Below the pieces are notes generated by a model. That model was not told the origin of the DNA, ran no database searches, and was given only the letters and a program-made list of their open reading frames with translations. Of a stretch of DNA of 64,000 nucleotides, positions 9,040 through 17,553 are shown piece by piece. Made by a program: the position numbers and the translations under genes. Position 1 is the first letter of the stretch. Each line of letters opens with the position of its first letter. The DNA comes from Hymenobacter sp. BRD128 (GTDB taxonomy: Bacteria > Bacteroidota > Bacteroidia > Cytophagales > Hymenobacteraceae): contig NZ_CP053908.1 in the NCBI RefSeq assembly GCF_013256625.1, forward strand, positions 3,782,001 to 3,846,000, given 5' to 3'.

Positions 9040-10398
9040 ATGCCTAAACTCCCTTACGAGCGCCCCACGCTGCGCCGCCTCACGGCCGCGCCGCTCGCCA
9101 AGTTTGGCCCGCAGGCTGGCCCGCGGCCGGTGGCCGAGCTGGAGGGCGTGCCCGTGCCCGAGCTGCTGGCCCGGTTTGGCTCGCCGCTGTTTGTGCTGAG
9201 CGAGCGGCAATTGCGGCGCAGCTACCAGGCCATGCACCGGGCCTTTGGCACGCGCTACCCACGGGTGCAGCTGGCCTGGTCGTATAAAACCAACTACCTC
9301 AACGCCGTGTGCCGCGTGTTTCACCAAGAAGGCGCCTGGGCCGAGGTGGTGAGCGGTATGGAGCTGGAAAAAGCGCTCGCCAACGGCGTGCCCGGCCCCC
9401 AGATTCTCTTCAACGGCCCGGGCAAGACCCTGGCCGACCTGCGGCGCGCCGCCGAGGTCGAGGCCATCATTCACCTCGACAATGCCGACGAGCTGCACCG
9501 CCTGCTCGACGTGGCCGCCGGCCGGCCGCACCGCCCCCGCGTGGCCCTGCGCGTGAACCTCGACGCCGGCATCTTCCCGCAGTGGGACCGCTTCGGCTTC
9601 AACCTCGAAAACGGGCAGGCCTGGCAGGCCTTACAGCAAGTAGCGGAGGCTAGCGACCGGCTCGAATTGGTGGGCCTGCACTGCCACCTGGGCACGTTCA
9701 TCTTGCAGCCGGCGGCCTACGGCGCGGCGGCCGCCAAGCTGGCCGCGCTAGCCCTGCGCTGCCAGCAGGAGCTGCAACTGCCCATCGGCTACCTCGACCT
9801 GGGCGGCGGCTTCCCTTCCCAAAATACCTTGAAAGGCAGCTACCTGCCCGGCCCCGACGCCGTGCCGCCCCTCGACGACTACGCCGCCGCCGTGGCCGAC
9901 GCGCTGCTCGGCGCGGGCTTCCGGCCCGATGCGCTGCCTTTGCTGGTGCTCGAAGCCGGCCGCGCCCTCGTGGATGAGGCGGGCTACCTGCTAGGTACCG
10001 TGCTGGCTACCAAGCGCCTGGCCGACGGCCGCCGCGCCACCGTGGTAGATTTTGGGGTGAACCTGCTGTTCACCTCTTACTGGTACGACCACCACATCAG
10101 CCCCGTGCGCGCCGCCTCGGGCCAGACGGAGGCCACCGTGCTCTACGGCCCGCTGTGCATGAACATCGACGTGCTGCGCGAAAGCATCAGCTTACCCCCG
10201 CTCGTGGCCGGCGACCAAGTGGTGGTGCACCGCGTGGGCGCCTATAATATGAGCCAGTGGCAGCAATTCATCACCCTGCGGCCCAACGTGGTACTGTTGG
10301 ATACGCAAGGCCAGGCGCACGTTATCCGCGAAGCTGAAACCCTGGAATACCTGCAACAGAACGAGCGCGTGCCGGCTCACTTAGTCAGTGAGCAATGA
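9040..10398 (+). CDS. PLP-dependent decarboxylase-like enzyme (LysA/alanine racemase fold)
   Basis: Fold-type III PLP enzyme, 452 residues. The barrel domain has the cofactor lysine in WSYKTNYLN, the histidine motif LHCHLGTF, the phosphate loop LDLGGGFP and the EAGRALV motif; the second domain has YGPLCMNIDVL, carrying the active-site cysteine and aspartate, and GAYNMSQW. These match diaminopimelate, ornithine/arginine and ACP-linked glutamate decarboxylases. The divergent motif spellings and operon partners argue against housekeeping LysA. It probably decarboxylates an amino acid or an amino-acyl intermediate made by the neighbouring ATP-grasp ligase. Confidence 0.88.
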   Translation: MPKLPYERPTLRRLTAAPLAKFGPQAGPRPVAELEGVPVPELLARFGSPLFVLSERQLRRSYQAMHRAFGTRYPRVQLAWSYKTNYLNAVCRVFHQEGAWAEVVSGMELEKALANGVPGPQILFNGPGKTLADLRRAAEVEAIIHLDNADELHRLLDVAAGRPHRPRVALRVNLDAGIFPQWDRFGFNLENGQAWQALQQVAEASDRLELVGLHCHLGTFILQPAAYGAAAAKLAALALRCQQELQLPIGYLDLGGGFPSQNTLKGSYLPGPDAVPPLDDYAAAVADALLGAGFRPDALPLLVLEAGRALVDEAGYLLGTVLATKRLADGRRATVVDFGVNLLFTSYWYDHHISPVRAASGQTEATVLYGPLCMNIDVLRESISLPPLVAGDQVVVHRVGAYNMSQWQQFITLRPNVVLLDTQGQAHVIREAETLEYLQQNERVPAHLVSEQ

Positions 10399-10440
10399 CA
10401 GTTAAAAATTATTTTTTATAAATTATTAATTATCAAATTA
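10399..10440 (+). promoter_or_regulatory. AT-rich spacer, possible internal promoter
   Basis: A short tract made almost wholly of A and T between two GC-rich genes of the operon. It could be a secondary promoter for the transporter-peptidase gene, but no clear TAnnTTTG box is present. Confidence 0.3.
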
Positions 10441-12678
10441 ATGCCTGCCTATCTCCGTGCCGTGCTGCGCAGCTACAGTATGCTGTTTTTCTCCCAGCAC
10501 CGGGGGCTGGCGGGGCTGTTGCTGCTGGCCACGCTGGCTAGCCCCGGCGCGGGCGCGGCGGGGCTGGCGGCGGCGGGCCTGGCGGTGGCCGGGGCGCGGC
10601 TGGGCGGCTTCCGGCGCGACTACACCGACCTGGGCGCTTATAGCTTTAATGCGCTGCTGGTGGGGCTGGCGCTGCCGCTCTACTTTGCGCCGGGGCCGGC
10701 GCTGGCGGCGCTGGTGCTGGTGGGCGCCGGTGTGGCGCTGCTGCTGAGCGTGGCGCTGGGCGGCTGGCTAGGGGCGCGTGGGCTGCCGTTTTTGTCTATT
10801 CCCTTTGTGCTGACGATGTGGCTGCTCTTGCTGGGTAGCCGGCAGGTGCCGCAGCTGCTGCCCGCCGAACCCAGCGCCTTCTGGCTCAATACCTTGTATG
10901 CCGTGGGCGGGCCGCGCCTGGTGAGTGAAACCACCTGGCTGCACGAGCTGAGCTGGCCGGCCGCGCTGGGCACCTACCTGCGGGCCCTGAGCGCGGTGCT
11001 GCTGCAAGACAACCCGTGGGTGGGCCTGCTGGTGGCCGCGGGGTTGCTGGGGCACTCGCGCATTGCCTTTTCGCTGTCGGTGCTGGCCTTTGGCGGGGCG
11101 TGGGGGCTAGCCCGCCTCACCGGCACGCCCGATGCCTACGACCTGGGGGCCAACTACATCATGGCGGCCGTGGCGGTGGGGGCGGTGTTTGCGCTGCCCT
11201 CGGCCGCGAGCTACGGCTGGGGCGCGCTGAGTTTGCCCGTCACGGCGGTATTTCTGACTAGCCTCGACGCGGGGCTGCGGCCGGCGAGCGGGGCGGCCGG
11301 GCTACCGGCGCTGTCGCTCCCATACTGCCTCACGTCCTTGCTGTTTCTTTACGTATTGCTGCTGCGCGAAAAGCCCGGCAAGCGGCTTATCCTCACGCCG
11401 GTGCAACGGTATTCGCCCGAGGCCAACCTCTACGCGCACCTGGCTGGCCTCAGCCGGCGCCCCGCCGACCCTACCTACGTGCCGCTGGCGTTGCCTTTTC
11501 TGGGCGAATGGCGCTGCACCCAGGGCTACGCCGACGGCGGCCCCACTCACCAGGGCCCCTGGGGCCAGGCGCTCGACTTTGTGGTGGCCGACCCCGACGG
11601 CCGTACCTACGAAAACGAGGGCCTGCTGCTCAGCGATTACTACTGCTACAACAAGCCCGTGCTGGCCCCCGCCGACGGCGTGGTGGAGGAGGTAATCGAG
11701 CACCTGCCCGACAACCCCATCGGCCAGGTCGATACCCGCCAGAACTGGGGCAATACCGTGGTGCTGCGCCACCGCGCGGGCCTGTATACCCAGCTCTCGC
11801 ACCTGCGGGCGCACTCGGTGCGGGTGCGCCCCGGCCAGGCCGTGCGGCGCGGCGAGGTGCTGGCCGCCTGCGGCAGCTCGGGCCGCTCGCCCGAGCCGCA
11901 CCTGCACTTTCAGGTGCAGGCCGCGCCGGCCATCGGCTCGCCCACGGTGGCGTATCCGCTGGCCGATTTTCTGGTGCAAAAACCAGCTAGCCAGCGCGCT
12001 ACCACCAGGGCCATTATCTTAAATTCCACCTTCGTAATTCCTCATTCCCTGAAAACCTACGCCGTGCCCCACGCCGGCGACGTGGTGCGCCCGCCCGTGC
12101 CGCAGCCCCAGCTAGCGCGGGCCCTGCGCCTGCCGCCCGGCCAGGTGCTGGAGGTGCGCCTGGCCGAGGCGCCGGCCAGCGCGCCCGGCCAGCGCTGGGA
12201 GGTATTTACCAATGCCTACAATGCCCGCTACCTGCGCTGCCATAGCACCGGGGCAGTGGCGTATTTTGAGCAGGATGGGGCCGTGCTGCAATTCACGGCC
12301 TACTACGGCTCGCCGCAGGCGGCACTCTACTGGTTTTACCTGGCCGCCTACCGGGTGCCGCTGCTGCACCTGCCGCAGCCCGAGGCCGTGGCGCTGCCCC
12401 TAAGCGTGGGCCGCCGCTGGGGCCTGAGCTGGCTGCAGGATGCGCTAGCCCCCTTCGCGCGCTTTGTGCGGCCAAGCTACCGCCTGCGCTGGGAGGGCGG
12501 CGACCCGGGTCCCACTGCCCGCAGCCTGCGGCTGCGCAGCGAGGTGCAGGTAGCGTATTTCGGCCGCGAGCACCTGGTGCAGCAGGCCGAACTAACTGTG
12601 CAGGACGGGCAGCTGGCTAGCCTCACCGCGCAGCGCGGCGGGCAGGCCGTAGGCTTTCTCCTAAAGGCTGAGCTATGA
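10441..12678 (+). CDS. Urea-transporter-like membrane domain fused to M23 peptidase domain
   Basis: A 745-residue two-part protein. Residues up to about 310 form a chain of hydrophobic helices with urea-transporter hallmarks: AYSFNALLVGLAL and, in the second half, NPWVGLLVAAGLLGHSR. From about residue 350 an M23/LytM metallopeptidase domain follows, with the zinc ligands in THQGPWGQALDF and HLHF (about residue 487) and the linking segment LAPADGVVEEV. The last 220 residues are beta-rich and unrecognised. The peptidase should face the periplasm and could cut cell-wall peptides, while the membrane part may pass a small amide. The next gene starts inside its stop codon. Function of the fusion is not established to my knowledge. 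Confidence 0.85.
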   Translation: MPAYLRAVLRSYSMLFFSQHRGLAGLLLLATLASPGAGAAGLAAAGLAVAGARLGGFRRDYTDLGAYSFNALLVGLALPLYFAPGPALAALVLVGAGVALLLSVALGGWLGARGLPFLSIPFVLTMWLLLLGSRQVPQLLPAEPSAFWLNTLYAVGGPRLVSETTWLHELSWPAALGTYLRALSAVLLQDNPWVGLLVAAGLLGHSRIAFSLSVLAFGGAWGLARLTGTPDAYDLGANYIMAAVAVGAVFALPSAASYGWGALSLPVTAVFLTSLDAGLRPASGAAGLPALSLPYCLTSLLFLYVLLLREKPGKRLILTPVQRYSPEANLYAHLAGLSRRPADPTYVPLALPFLGEWRCTQGYADGGPTHQGPWGQALDFVVADPDGRTYENEGLLLSDYYCYNKPVLAPADGVVEEVIEHLPDNPIGQVDTRQNWGNTVVLRHRAGLYTQLSHLRAHSVRVRPGQAVRRGEVLAACGSSGRSPEPHLHFQVQAAPAIGSPTVAYPLADFLVQKPASQRATTRAIILNSTFVIPHSLKTYAVPHAGDVVRPPVPQPQLARALRLPPGQVLEVRLAEAPASAPGQRWEVFTNAYNARYLRCHSTGAVAYFEQDGAVLQFTAYYGSPQAALYWFYLAAYRVPLLHLPQPEAVALPLSVGRRWGLSWLQDALAPFARFVRPSYRLRWEGGDPGPTARSLRLRSEVQVAYFGREHLVQQAELTVQDGQLASLTAQRGGQAVGFLLKAEL

Positions 12679-13880
12679 GCGAGGCGCGGGGGTTTCTAAT
12701 TGGGCACGGCCGGCGAGCGGGCTGGCTAGGGCTGCTGGCCGGGCTGCTGGCAGCCACGCCCGCCGCCCAGGCGCAGCGCCTGCTCGACTTTCCGTATGTC
12801 GACAGCCTTACTCAGGCGCTGGCTGGCCAGCAGCGCTGGGCGGACCTCGACTCGGTGGGCCGGCTAGCCCTGGCCTTGGGCACCGACTACCCGGCCCTGC
12901 GGCGCCGCCTGGGCGCGGGGGCGCTGGCTACGGGCCGCAGCGCGGCGGCGCAGCGCCACTACCGCGTGGCCCTGCGCGCCAACCCCCTCGATACCACGGC
13001 CCGCGCCGGCTTAGTCGCCAGCTATTTGGCTTTCAACCAGGTAGGGGCGGCCGCGCTGCTGGCCCGCGACCTGCCCGACTCGCTGCGGCGTGCCCTGCGC
13101 CTGACGCCCAGCCGCGTTCTTACCTACGTCGAGCTGGAGGGCAGCACTTTCCAGACCGATGAGCGGCGGCGCGGGGCCGCCACTTTTGGGCGGCTAGGGG
13201 TGGGCAGCCGCCTGAGTCCGCACCTCAGCCTGAGCCAGGGCGTGAGTTTTTATCACCAGGAAATAGAGCTGGCCCGGCACGGCATCCCCGGCCAGGCCGA
13301 CAACCGCGCCATCGGCCAGGTGCAGTACCAGGCGCTGCTGCTGGCGCAGCTGGCCCCGCGCTGGCAGCTGAAGGCCGGCTACCATTTCATCAGCCAGAGC
13401 GTCAACCACCTGGGCTACCTGGCGCTGGCCTATACCCGGCCGGTACTTGTGGCGCAGGCGGGCCTGTATGCGGGCAAGCTCACCGACACGGCGCGGGTGC
13501 AGGCCGACCTGCGCCTCATGGTGTTTCCGCTGGGGCGGCCCGCGCTCTACGCTTTTGGGTGGGGCAGCGTAGTAAGCTCGAATGGCAATGCTTTTCCCAA
13601 TTTTTTGCTCGGGGCGGGCGGGCGGCTGCGGCCCTGGCTGTGGGCCGAAGCCTGGGGCAGCGCCGGCCGGGTGCCCGTGCTGGCCGAGGCCGATGGCACC
13701 TACGTCTACAACCTCTTCGACACGCTGGGCCGGCGCGCCGGGGCCAGCCTCCTTATCTTGGGGCCACAGCGCCTAAGTTTGCGCCTCTCCGGCATTGCCG
13801 AGCGGCGTTTGCTGGCTGATTATTACCCCACTACCTACACGCTCTATTCCCTCACCGCCCGCCTCGCATGGACCTGGTAA
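12675..13880 (+). CDS. Outer-membrane protein with TPR-like N-terminus and beta-barrel
   Basis: 401-residue exported protein. It has a signal peptide (LGLLAGLLAATPAAQA), a helical tetratricopeptide-like part to about residue 150 (ALATGRSAAAQRHYRVALRANP), then alternating beta segments with many aromatic residues that end in LTARLAWTW, the aromatic terminus typical of outer-membrane barrels. The arrangement resembles YaiO-type proteins. The ATG overlaps the upstream stop (ATGA), and its own end overlaps the next gene by 13 bp, so it belongs to the same operon. It may form the outer-membrane port or anchor for whatever the operon makes. Confidence 0.75.
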   Translation: MSEARGFLIGHGRRAGWLGLLAGLLAATPAAQAQRLLDFPYVDSLTQALAGQQRWADLDSVGRLALALGTDYPALRRRLGAGALATGRSAAAQRHYRVALRANPLDTTARAGLVASYLAFNQVGAAALLARDLPDSLRRALRLTPSRVLTYVELEGSTFQTDERRRGAATFGRLGVGSRLSPHLSLSQGVSFYHQEIELARHGIPGQADNRAIGQVQYQALLLAQLAPRWQLKAGYHFISQSVNHLGYLALAYTRPVLVAQAGLYAGKLTDTARVQADLRLMVFPLGRPALYAFGWGSVVSSNGNAFPNFLLGAGGRLRPWLWAEAWGSAGRVPVLAEADGTYVYNLFDTLGRRAGASLLILGPQRLSLRLSGIAERRLLADYYPTTYTLYSLTARLAWTW

Positions 13881-14485
13881 AGCCCGCCCTCGCCGCCGCG
13901 CTCGCCCTGGGGCTGCTGGCTCCGGCCCACGCCCGGGCTCAGGGGGCCGACCTGCCGGCGGCCTTTGCCACTAGCTACGCGGCCGAGGCCAAGGCCGACT
14001 ACGCCGAGGCCATTGCGGCCCTGCGGCCGACCTACGTGGGCATGTACGAGCAAAACCTGCGCCTGGGTTGGCTTTACTTTCTGGCCAAAAACTACACCGC
14101 CTCCGTCACCTACTACCAGAAGGCGGTGGAGCAGCGCCCCTATGCCGTCGAGCCCAAGCTTGGCCTGATAAAGCCCCTGAACGCGCTCGGGCAGGTCGAA
14201 AAGATGCTGGGCTTGTACACGGCCGTTCTGCAAGCCGACCCGCAAAACACCCAGGCCAACTACTGGGCCGGCGTTATCTACCTCAACCGCAAGCAGTTTG
14301 ACCAGGCCGCCCGTCACTTCGAGCGCGTCGTCAATCTGTATCCGTTCGACTACGACAGCAATATCTCGCTGGCCTGGACCTACCTCAACCTGGGCAAGAA
14401 AGCCGAGGCCCGCGCCCTCTACAACAAGGTGCTGCTCATCCGGCCCAACGACGCCAACGCCCTGGCCGGCCTGCGGCGACTGTAA
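13868..14485 (+). CDS. Exported TPR-repeat protein
   Basis: 205-residue protein with a signal peptide (ALAAALALGLLAPAHARA) and about four tetratricopeptide repeats, for example NLRLGWLYFLAKNYTASVTYYQKA and two further copies with the A/G/Y/P spacing (here shown only in part: NYWAGVIYLNRKQFDQAARH). Such proteins are periplasmic scaffolds for protein complexes. It is the last gene of the six-gene run beginning at 7711, and overlaps the barrel gene. The enzymatic role is none; its partner is probably the barrel protein or the fused peptidase. Confidence 0.8.
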   Translation: MDLVKPALAAALALGLLAPAHARAQGADLPAAFATSYAAEAKADYAEAIAALRPTYVGMYEQNLRLGWLYFLAKNYTASVTYYQKAVEQRPYAVEPKLGLIKPLNALGQVEKMLGLYTAVLQADPQNTQANYWAGVIYLNRKQFDQAARHFERVVNLYPFDYDSNISLAWTYLNLGKKAEARALYNKVLLIRPNDANALAGLRRL

Positions 14486-14512
14486 TAGGCAATTATCAGT
14501 TAGAAGAACTAC

Positions 14513-14917
14513 TCACTGCTTAAATGTGCGGGTATGCAGGGCCGCCGGCAGTGGTTCCTTTAGCAGGGCAGTAGGCCCCTGGTAGCTGCCGGCGGGCAAT
14601 AGATTTAACAGCAGGTGCAGGCCGGTATCGGCCAGCTGGCCGCGCACCGACGGTGTGAAGCCGCACCAGTACAAGGTGCAGCCCGCCTGGCGCGCCTGCT
14701 GGTGGGCATTGAAAACGGCCCGCTGCCCGTGCCAGCTCAAAAACAGCAGGTAGCGGCAATCTACCCAGATAAACGGCCGGCCGGCGGCCAGCAGCTCGGA
14801 CACGGCCTGCTCGAGCTGCCGGGCCGCGCTGGTGCTGTGGCAGCTACCGCGCAAGCTCAGCCCCGCGTTGGTTTGCTGGCTGCTTGCGTGCACGGTAAAG
14901 GTGGCAGTCGTTGCCAT
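14513..14917 (-). CDS. STAS-domain protein
   Basis: 134-residue soluble protein with a STAS (anti-sigma-antagonist) fold pattern: a beta strand ending FIWVDCRYLLFLSWHG, helix RAVFNAHQQARQAGC, strand TLYWCGFTPSVRGQL and the closing GLHLLL. In the usual family the segment before the helix reads D-S-x-G with a phosphorylatable serine; here it is LSWHG, so one serine remains in a different context. It is followed on the same strand by nothing and preceded by the PAS kinase (gap 136 bp), suggesting a shared signalling role. Confidence 0.7.
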   Translation of the reverse strand: MATTATFTVHASSQQTNAGLSLRGSCHSTSAARQLEQAVSELLAAGRPFIWVDCRYLLFLSWHGQRAVFNAHQQARQAGCTLYWCGFTPSVRGQLADTGLHLLLNLLPAGSYQGPTALLKEPLPAALHTRTFKQ

Positions 14918-15053
14918 GGCTCAGGAATTAAATAGGTTTTAAGCATGAATTTGTTAGACAAAGCTAGGGGATAACTTCCACAAAATCCAGTCAAAAAATC
15001 TTGTTTTTTTTCGATAAGCCTGCTGATAATCTGTTACGTACTTCACCCACCGG

Positions 15054-17414
15054 CTAGGCCGCCGGTATGGGCACCTGCAAGAAAAACCCGGTGCCCCGGC
15101 CGGGCCGCGAATTGATGCTGACCGTGCCGCCCAGCAGCCCCACGCGGGTGCGAATGCCGGCCAGGCCAATGCCGCTCAGGCTGGTTTCGGCGCCGGTATC
15201 GAAGCCCACGCCGTCGTCTTCCACGCTCAGGTACAGCTGGTTTTCCTCACGCGATACCTGCACAAATACTTCCTGCGCCTGCGCGTGTTTCATTACGTTG
15301 TTAAGCAGCTCTTGCACGATGCGGTACACGGCAATGGCCAGCAGGGCGGGTAGCGGCACGGCCAGCCCGTGCAGGTTGAGGTCGACGGGCAGGCTAGCCG
15401 GAATGCGGCTCACCAGCTCTTGCAGGGCCACTTCCAGCCCAAAGTCTTCGAGAATGCTGGGTGTGAGCTCGAACGAGATGCTGCGCGTGGTTTCAATGGC
15501 CTCGTTGAGCAGCAGCCGGCTAGCCTGCACGGCCGCGGAAGGTGGCAGCGCATCGAGGTGCAGGCGGGTCCCGTAGAGCAGCTGGCCCACGCCGTTGTGC
15601 AGGCCCTCGGCAATGCGGCGGCGCTCTTCTTCCTGGGTGCTGAGAATGGCCGAGAGCAGCTCCTGCTGCTGGCGCAGGCGCAGGCGGGTGGCTTCTTCCT
15701 TCAGCAGCTCGGGCTCGGTAATGTCGAGGGCAAAGATGACGACCTCCTGCTGCTCTTCGTCAAAAAACCCAAAGCATTGCAGGTGAATGGGTTGGTCGTT
15801 GCGCACCACGCTGGCCACGTAGCTGTGGCGCTCACCGGCCAGCAGCCGCTGAAAGTGGGCAGCACTTTCCGGAAACATTTCGGCAGCCAGCTGGCCCACC
15901 AGCTCGTTTTGGGCCAGGCCCAGGCGGCCCACCGTTTGGCCCACGTGCTCGCGGTAGCGGCCGTCGGGGCCGAGGCGAGCCAGCAGCACGGGCAGGTTTT
16001 GGAGAATGTTGCCCAGCAGGCGGTTTTTATAATTCAGCGCCTCTTCTACCTGGCGGCGGTCGGTGATATCGCGCACCAGGCCCACAAAGCGCACTGGCTG
16101 CCCGGTGCGCTCATCGTAGCTAAAGCGGCCCAGCGCCGCTACGTGGCGCACGGTGCCATCGGGCCGCAACAGGCGGTGCTGCTGGTCAAATACCGAGTGC
16201 TCGCGCAGGGCCTGGCCCAGGGCTTCTTCTACGCGGGCCGCATCGGCGGGGTGCACCGCTTGTTGCAGCCGCCCAAAAGGCAACAGCATGCCATCAGGTT
16301 CGGCCGGCAGAGTTAATCCCAGGATTTCCTGGGCGCGAACATCTTGATACAGCAGGTCGGAAGGGGGCTCCCAGGCCCACACGCCCGTATTGGCGGCGGC
16401 CAGGGCCAACTGCAGGCGGCTTTCGCTTTCGCGCAGCTGCTGCTCGCCTTGCTTGGCGGCCGTCACGTCGCGCCAAGCCGCGTGTAGCATTGGCTGGCCG
16501 TTGATGAGCACGGGGTTAAACGACATCTCGTCCCAGAGCTCCTCACCGGCCGGGCTATAGCGCATCCATACGAGGCGGCACCAGCCGCGCGCCTGGGCCG
16601 TGTGCAGGCAGTGGGTGAGCATATCGAGCGAGCGCCGGCCATCGGGCTGAAACCTGGGCCAGAATGCAGCCAGCGGCTGGCCCACTACCCGTCGTTTATC
16701 GCTGATTCCCAGTAGATTTAGTCCTGCCACATTGATATCGACAAAGCGCTGGCCATCGAGCAGCAGCATGCCATCGCGGGCCTGCTCGAAAGTGGCCCGG
16801 AAGCGCGCCTCGCTCGCCGCCAGCTGGTCGGTAGCCTGCCGGCGGGCGGTCACGTCGAGCAGCACCAGCCGGCAGCTGCTGGGCGGCAGGCTTTCGTCGT
16901 CGCCTTCCGACGTGGCCGCGCCTTCGAGCTGGGCAAAAAACAGCTCGTCGTGGGGGCCGCGCATGGCCAGCTCGCAGCTTTGCCGCTGGCCGGGCGCGGC
17001 CCACAGCTGCCCCAGAAACTCGGCAAACCGCATGCGCTCGGCCGGGGCCACAAACAGGCCTAGCCGCCGGCCCAGCAGCCGCTGGCGCTCCTGGCCCAGC
17101 AGCTGGCTGGTGCGCAGGTTGAGCTGGAGCAGCGTGCCATCGGCGGCCAGGGTGCAGTAGCCTACGGGGGCAAAATCGTAGACATCGAGGTACTGCCGGT
17201 GGCTGCGCTCGGCCTCGGCCTGGGCGCGCAGCAGCTCTTCGTACTGCATTTCCAGCTCCAGCTGGTAGGTTTGCAGCTCGTGCACCAGGCGCTGCGTTTC
17301 GGCCGGAGTATCGGGCGGCAGGCTTTCCGACGCCAGGCGCTGGCGCTCGGCGCGCCTGCGCAGCTGCTGCAAAGCCAGGTGGGGGTCGGGGAGGGGAGTA
17401 TGCGGGACGGACAT
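15054..17414 (-). CDS. Multi-PAS sensor histidine kinase (LiaS/NarX type)
   Basis: 786-residue cytoplasmic kinase from the ATG at 17414 (an upstream ATG adds 8 residues). It has an N-terminal coiled coil, about four PAS domains (for example YDFAPVGYCTLAADGTLLQL, RFRATFEQARDGMLLLDGQR and the PAS/PAC pair around RDITDRRQVEEAL), a HisKA_3 dimerisation helix with the phosphoacceptor histidine in RRRIAEGLHNGVGQLL, and an ATPase domain with QELLNNVMKHAQ, DDGVGFD and GIGLAGIRTRVGLLGG. No transmembrane helix is seen, so it senses an internal signal, perhaps redox or a small ligand. No response regulator is adjacent; the neighbours are a STAS protein and a CheB-CheR hybrid. Confidence 0.92.
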   Translation of the reverse strand: MSVPHTPLPDPHLALQQLRRRAERQRLASESLPPDTPAETQRLVHELQTYQLELEMQYEELLRAQAEAERSHRQYLDVYDFAPVGYCTLAADGTLLQLNLRTSQLLGQERQRLLGRRLGLFVAPAERMRFAEFLGQLWAAPGQRQSCELAMRGPHDELFFAQLEGAATSEGDDESLPPSSCRLVLLDVTARRQATDQLAASEARFRATFEQARDGMLLLDGQRFVDINVAGLNLLGISDKRRVVGQPLAAFWPRFQPDGRRSLDMLTHCLHTAQARGWCRLVWMRYSPAGEELWDEMSFNPVLINGQPMLHAAWRDVTAAKQGEQQLRESESRLQLALAAANTGVWAWEPPSDLLYQDVRAQEILGLTLPAEPDGMLLPFGRLQQAVHPADAARVEEALGQALREHSVFDQQHRLLRPDGTVRHVAALGRFSYDERTGQPVRFVGLVRDITDRRQVEEALNYKNRLLGNILQNLPVLLARLGPDGRYREHVGQTVGRLGLAQNELVGQLAAEMFPESAAHFQRLLAGERHSYVASVVRNDQPIHLQCFGFFDEEQQEVVIFALDITEPELLKEEATRLRLRQQQELLSAILSTQEEERRRIAEGLHNGVGQLLYGTRLHLDALPPSAAVQASRLLLNEAIETTRSISFELTPSILEDFGLEVALQELVSRIPASLPVDLNLHGLAVPLPALLAIAVYRIVQELLNNVMKHAQAQEVFVQVSREENQLYLSVEDDGVGFDTGAETSLSGIGLAGIRTRVGLLGGTVSINSRPGRGTGFFLQVPIPAA

Positions 17415-17553
17415 AGGACGTTTAGGACAACGACACACAAACCCAGGCCAAAACCAGCCCTAGGCAATAAAGCAATAAAACTGCCTGCCTGGCGCAAGCC
17501 CGCACAAAAGCTTGGCGACTGGAGCGTTAGCTACGAATGTAGCGGGTAGCTGG

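Noticed and set aside
10441..12678. Reading the operon's transporter gene as an ordinary nutrient urea channel linked to urease
   Set aside because: No urease or nickel genes are in the window and the protein is fused to a peptidase.
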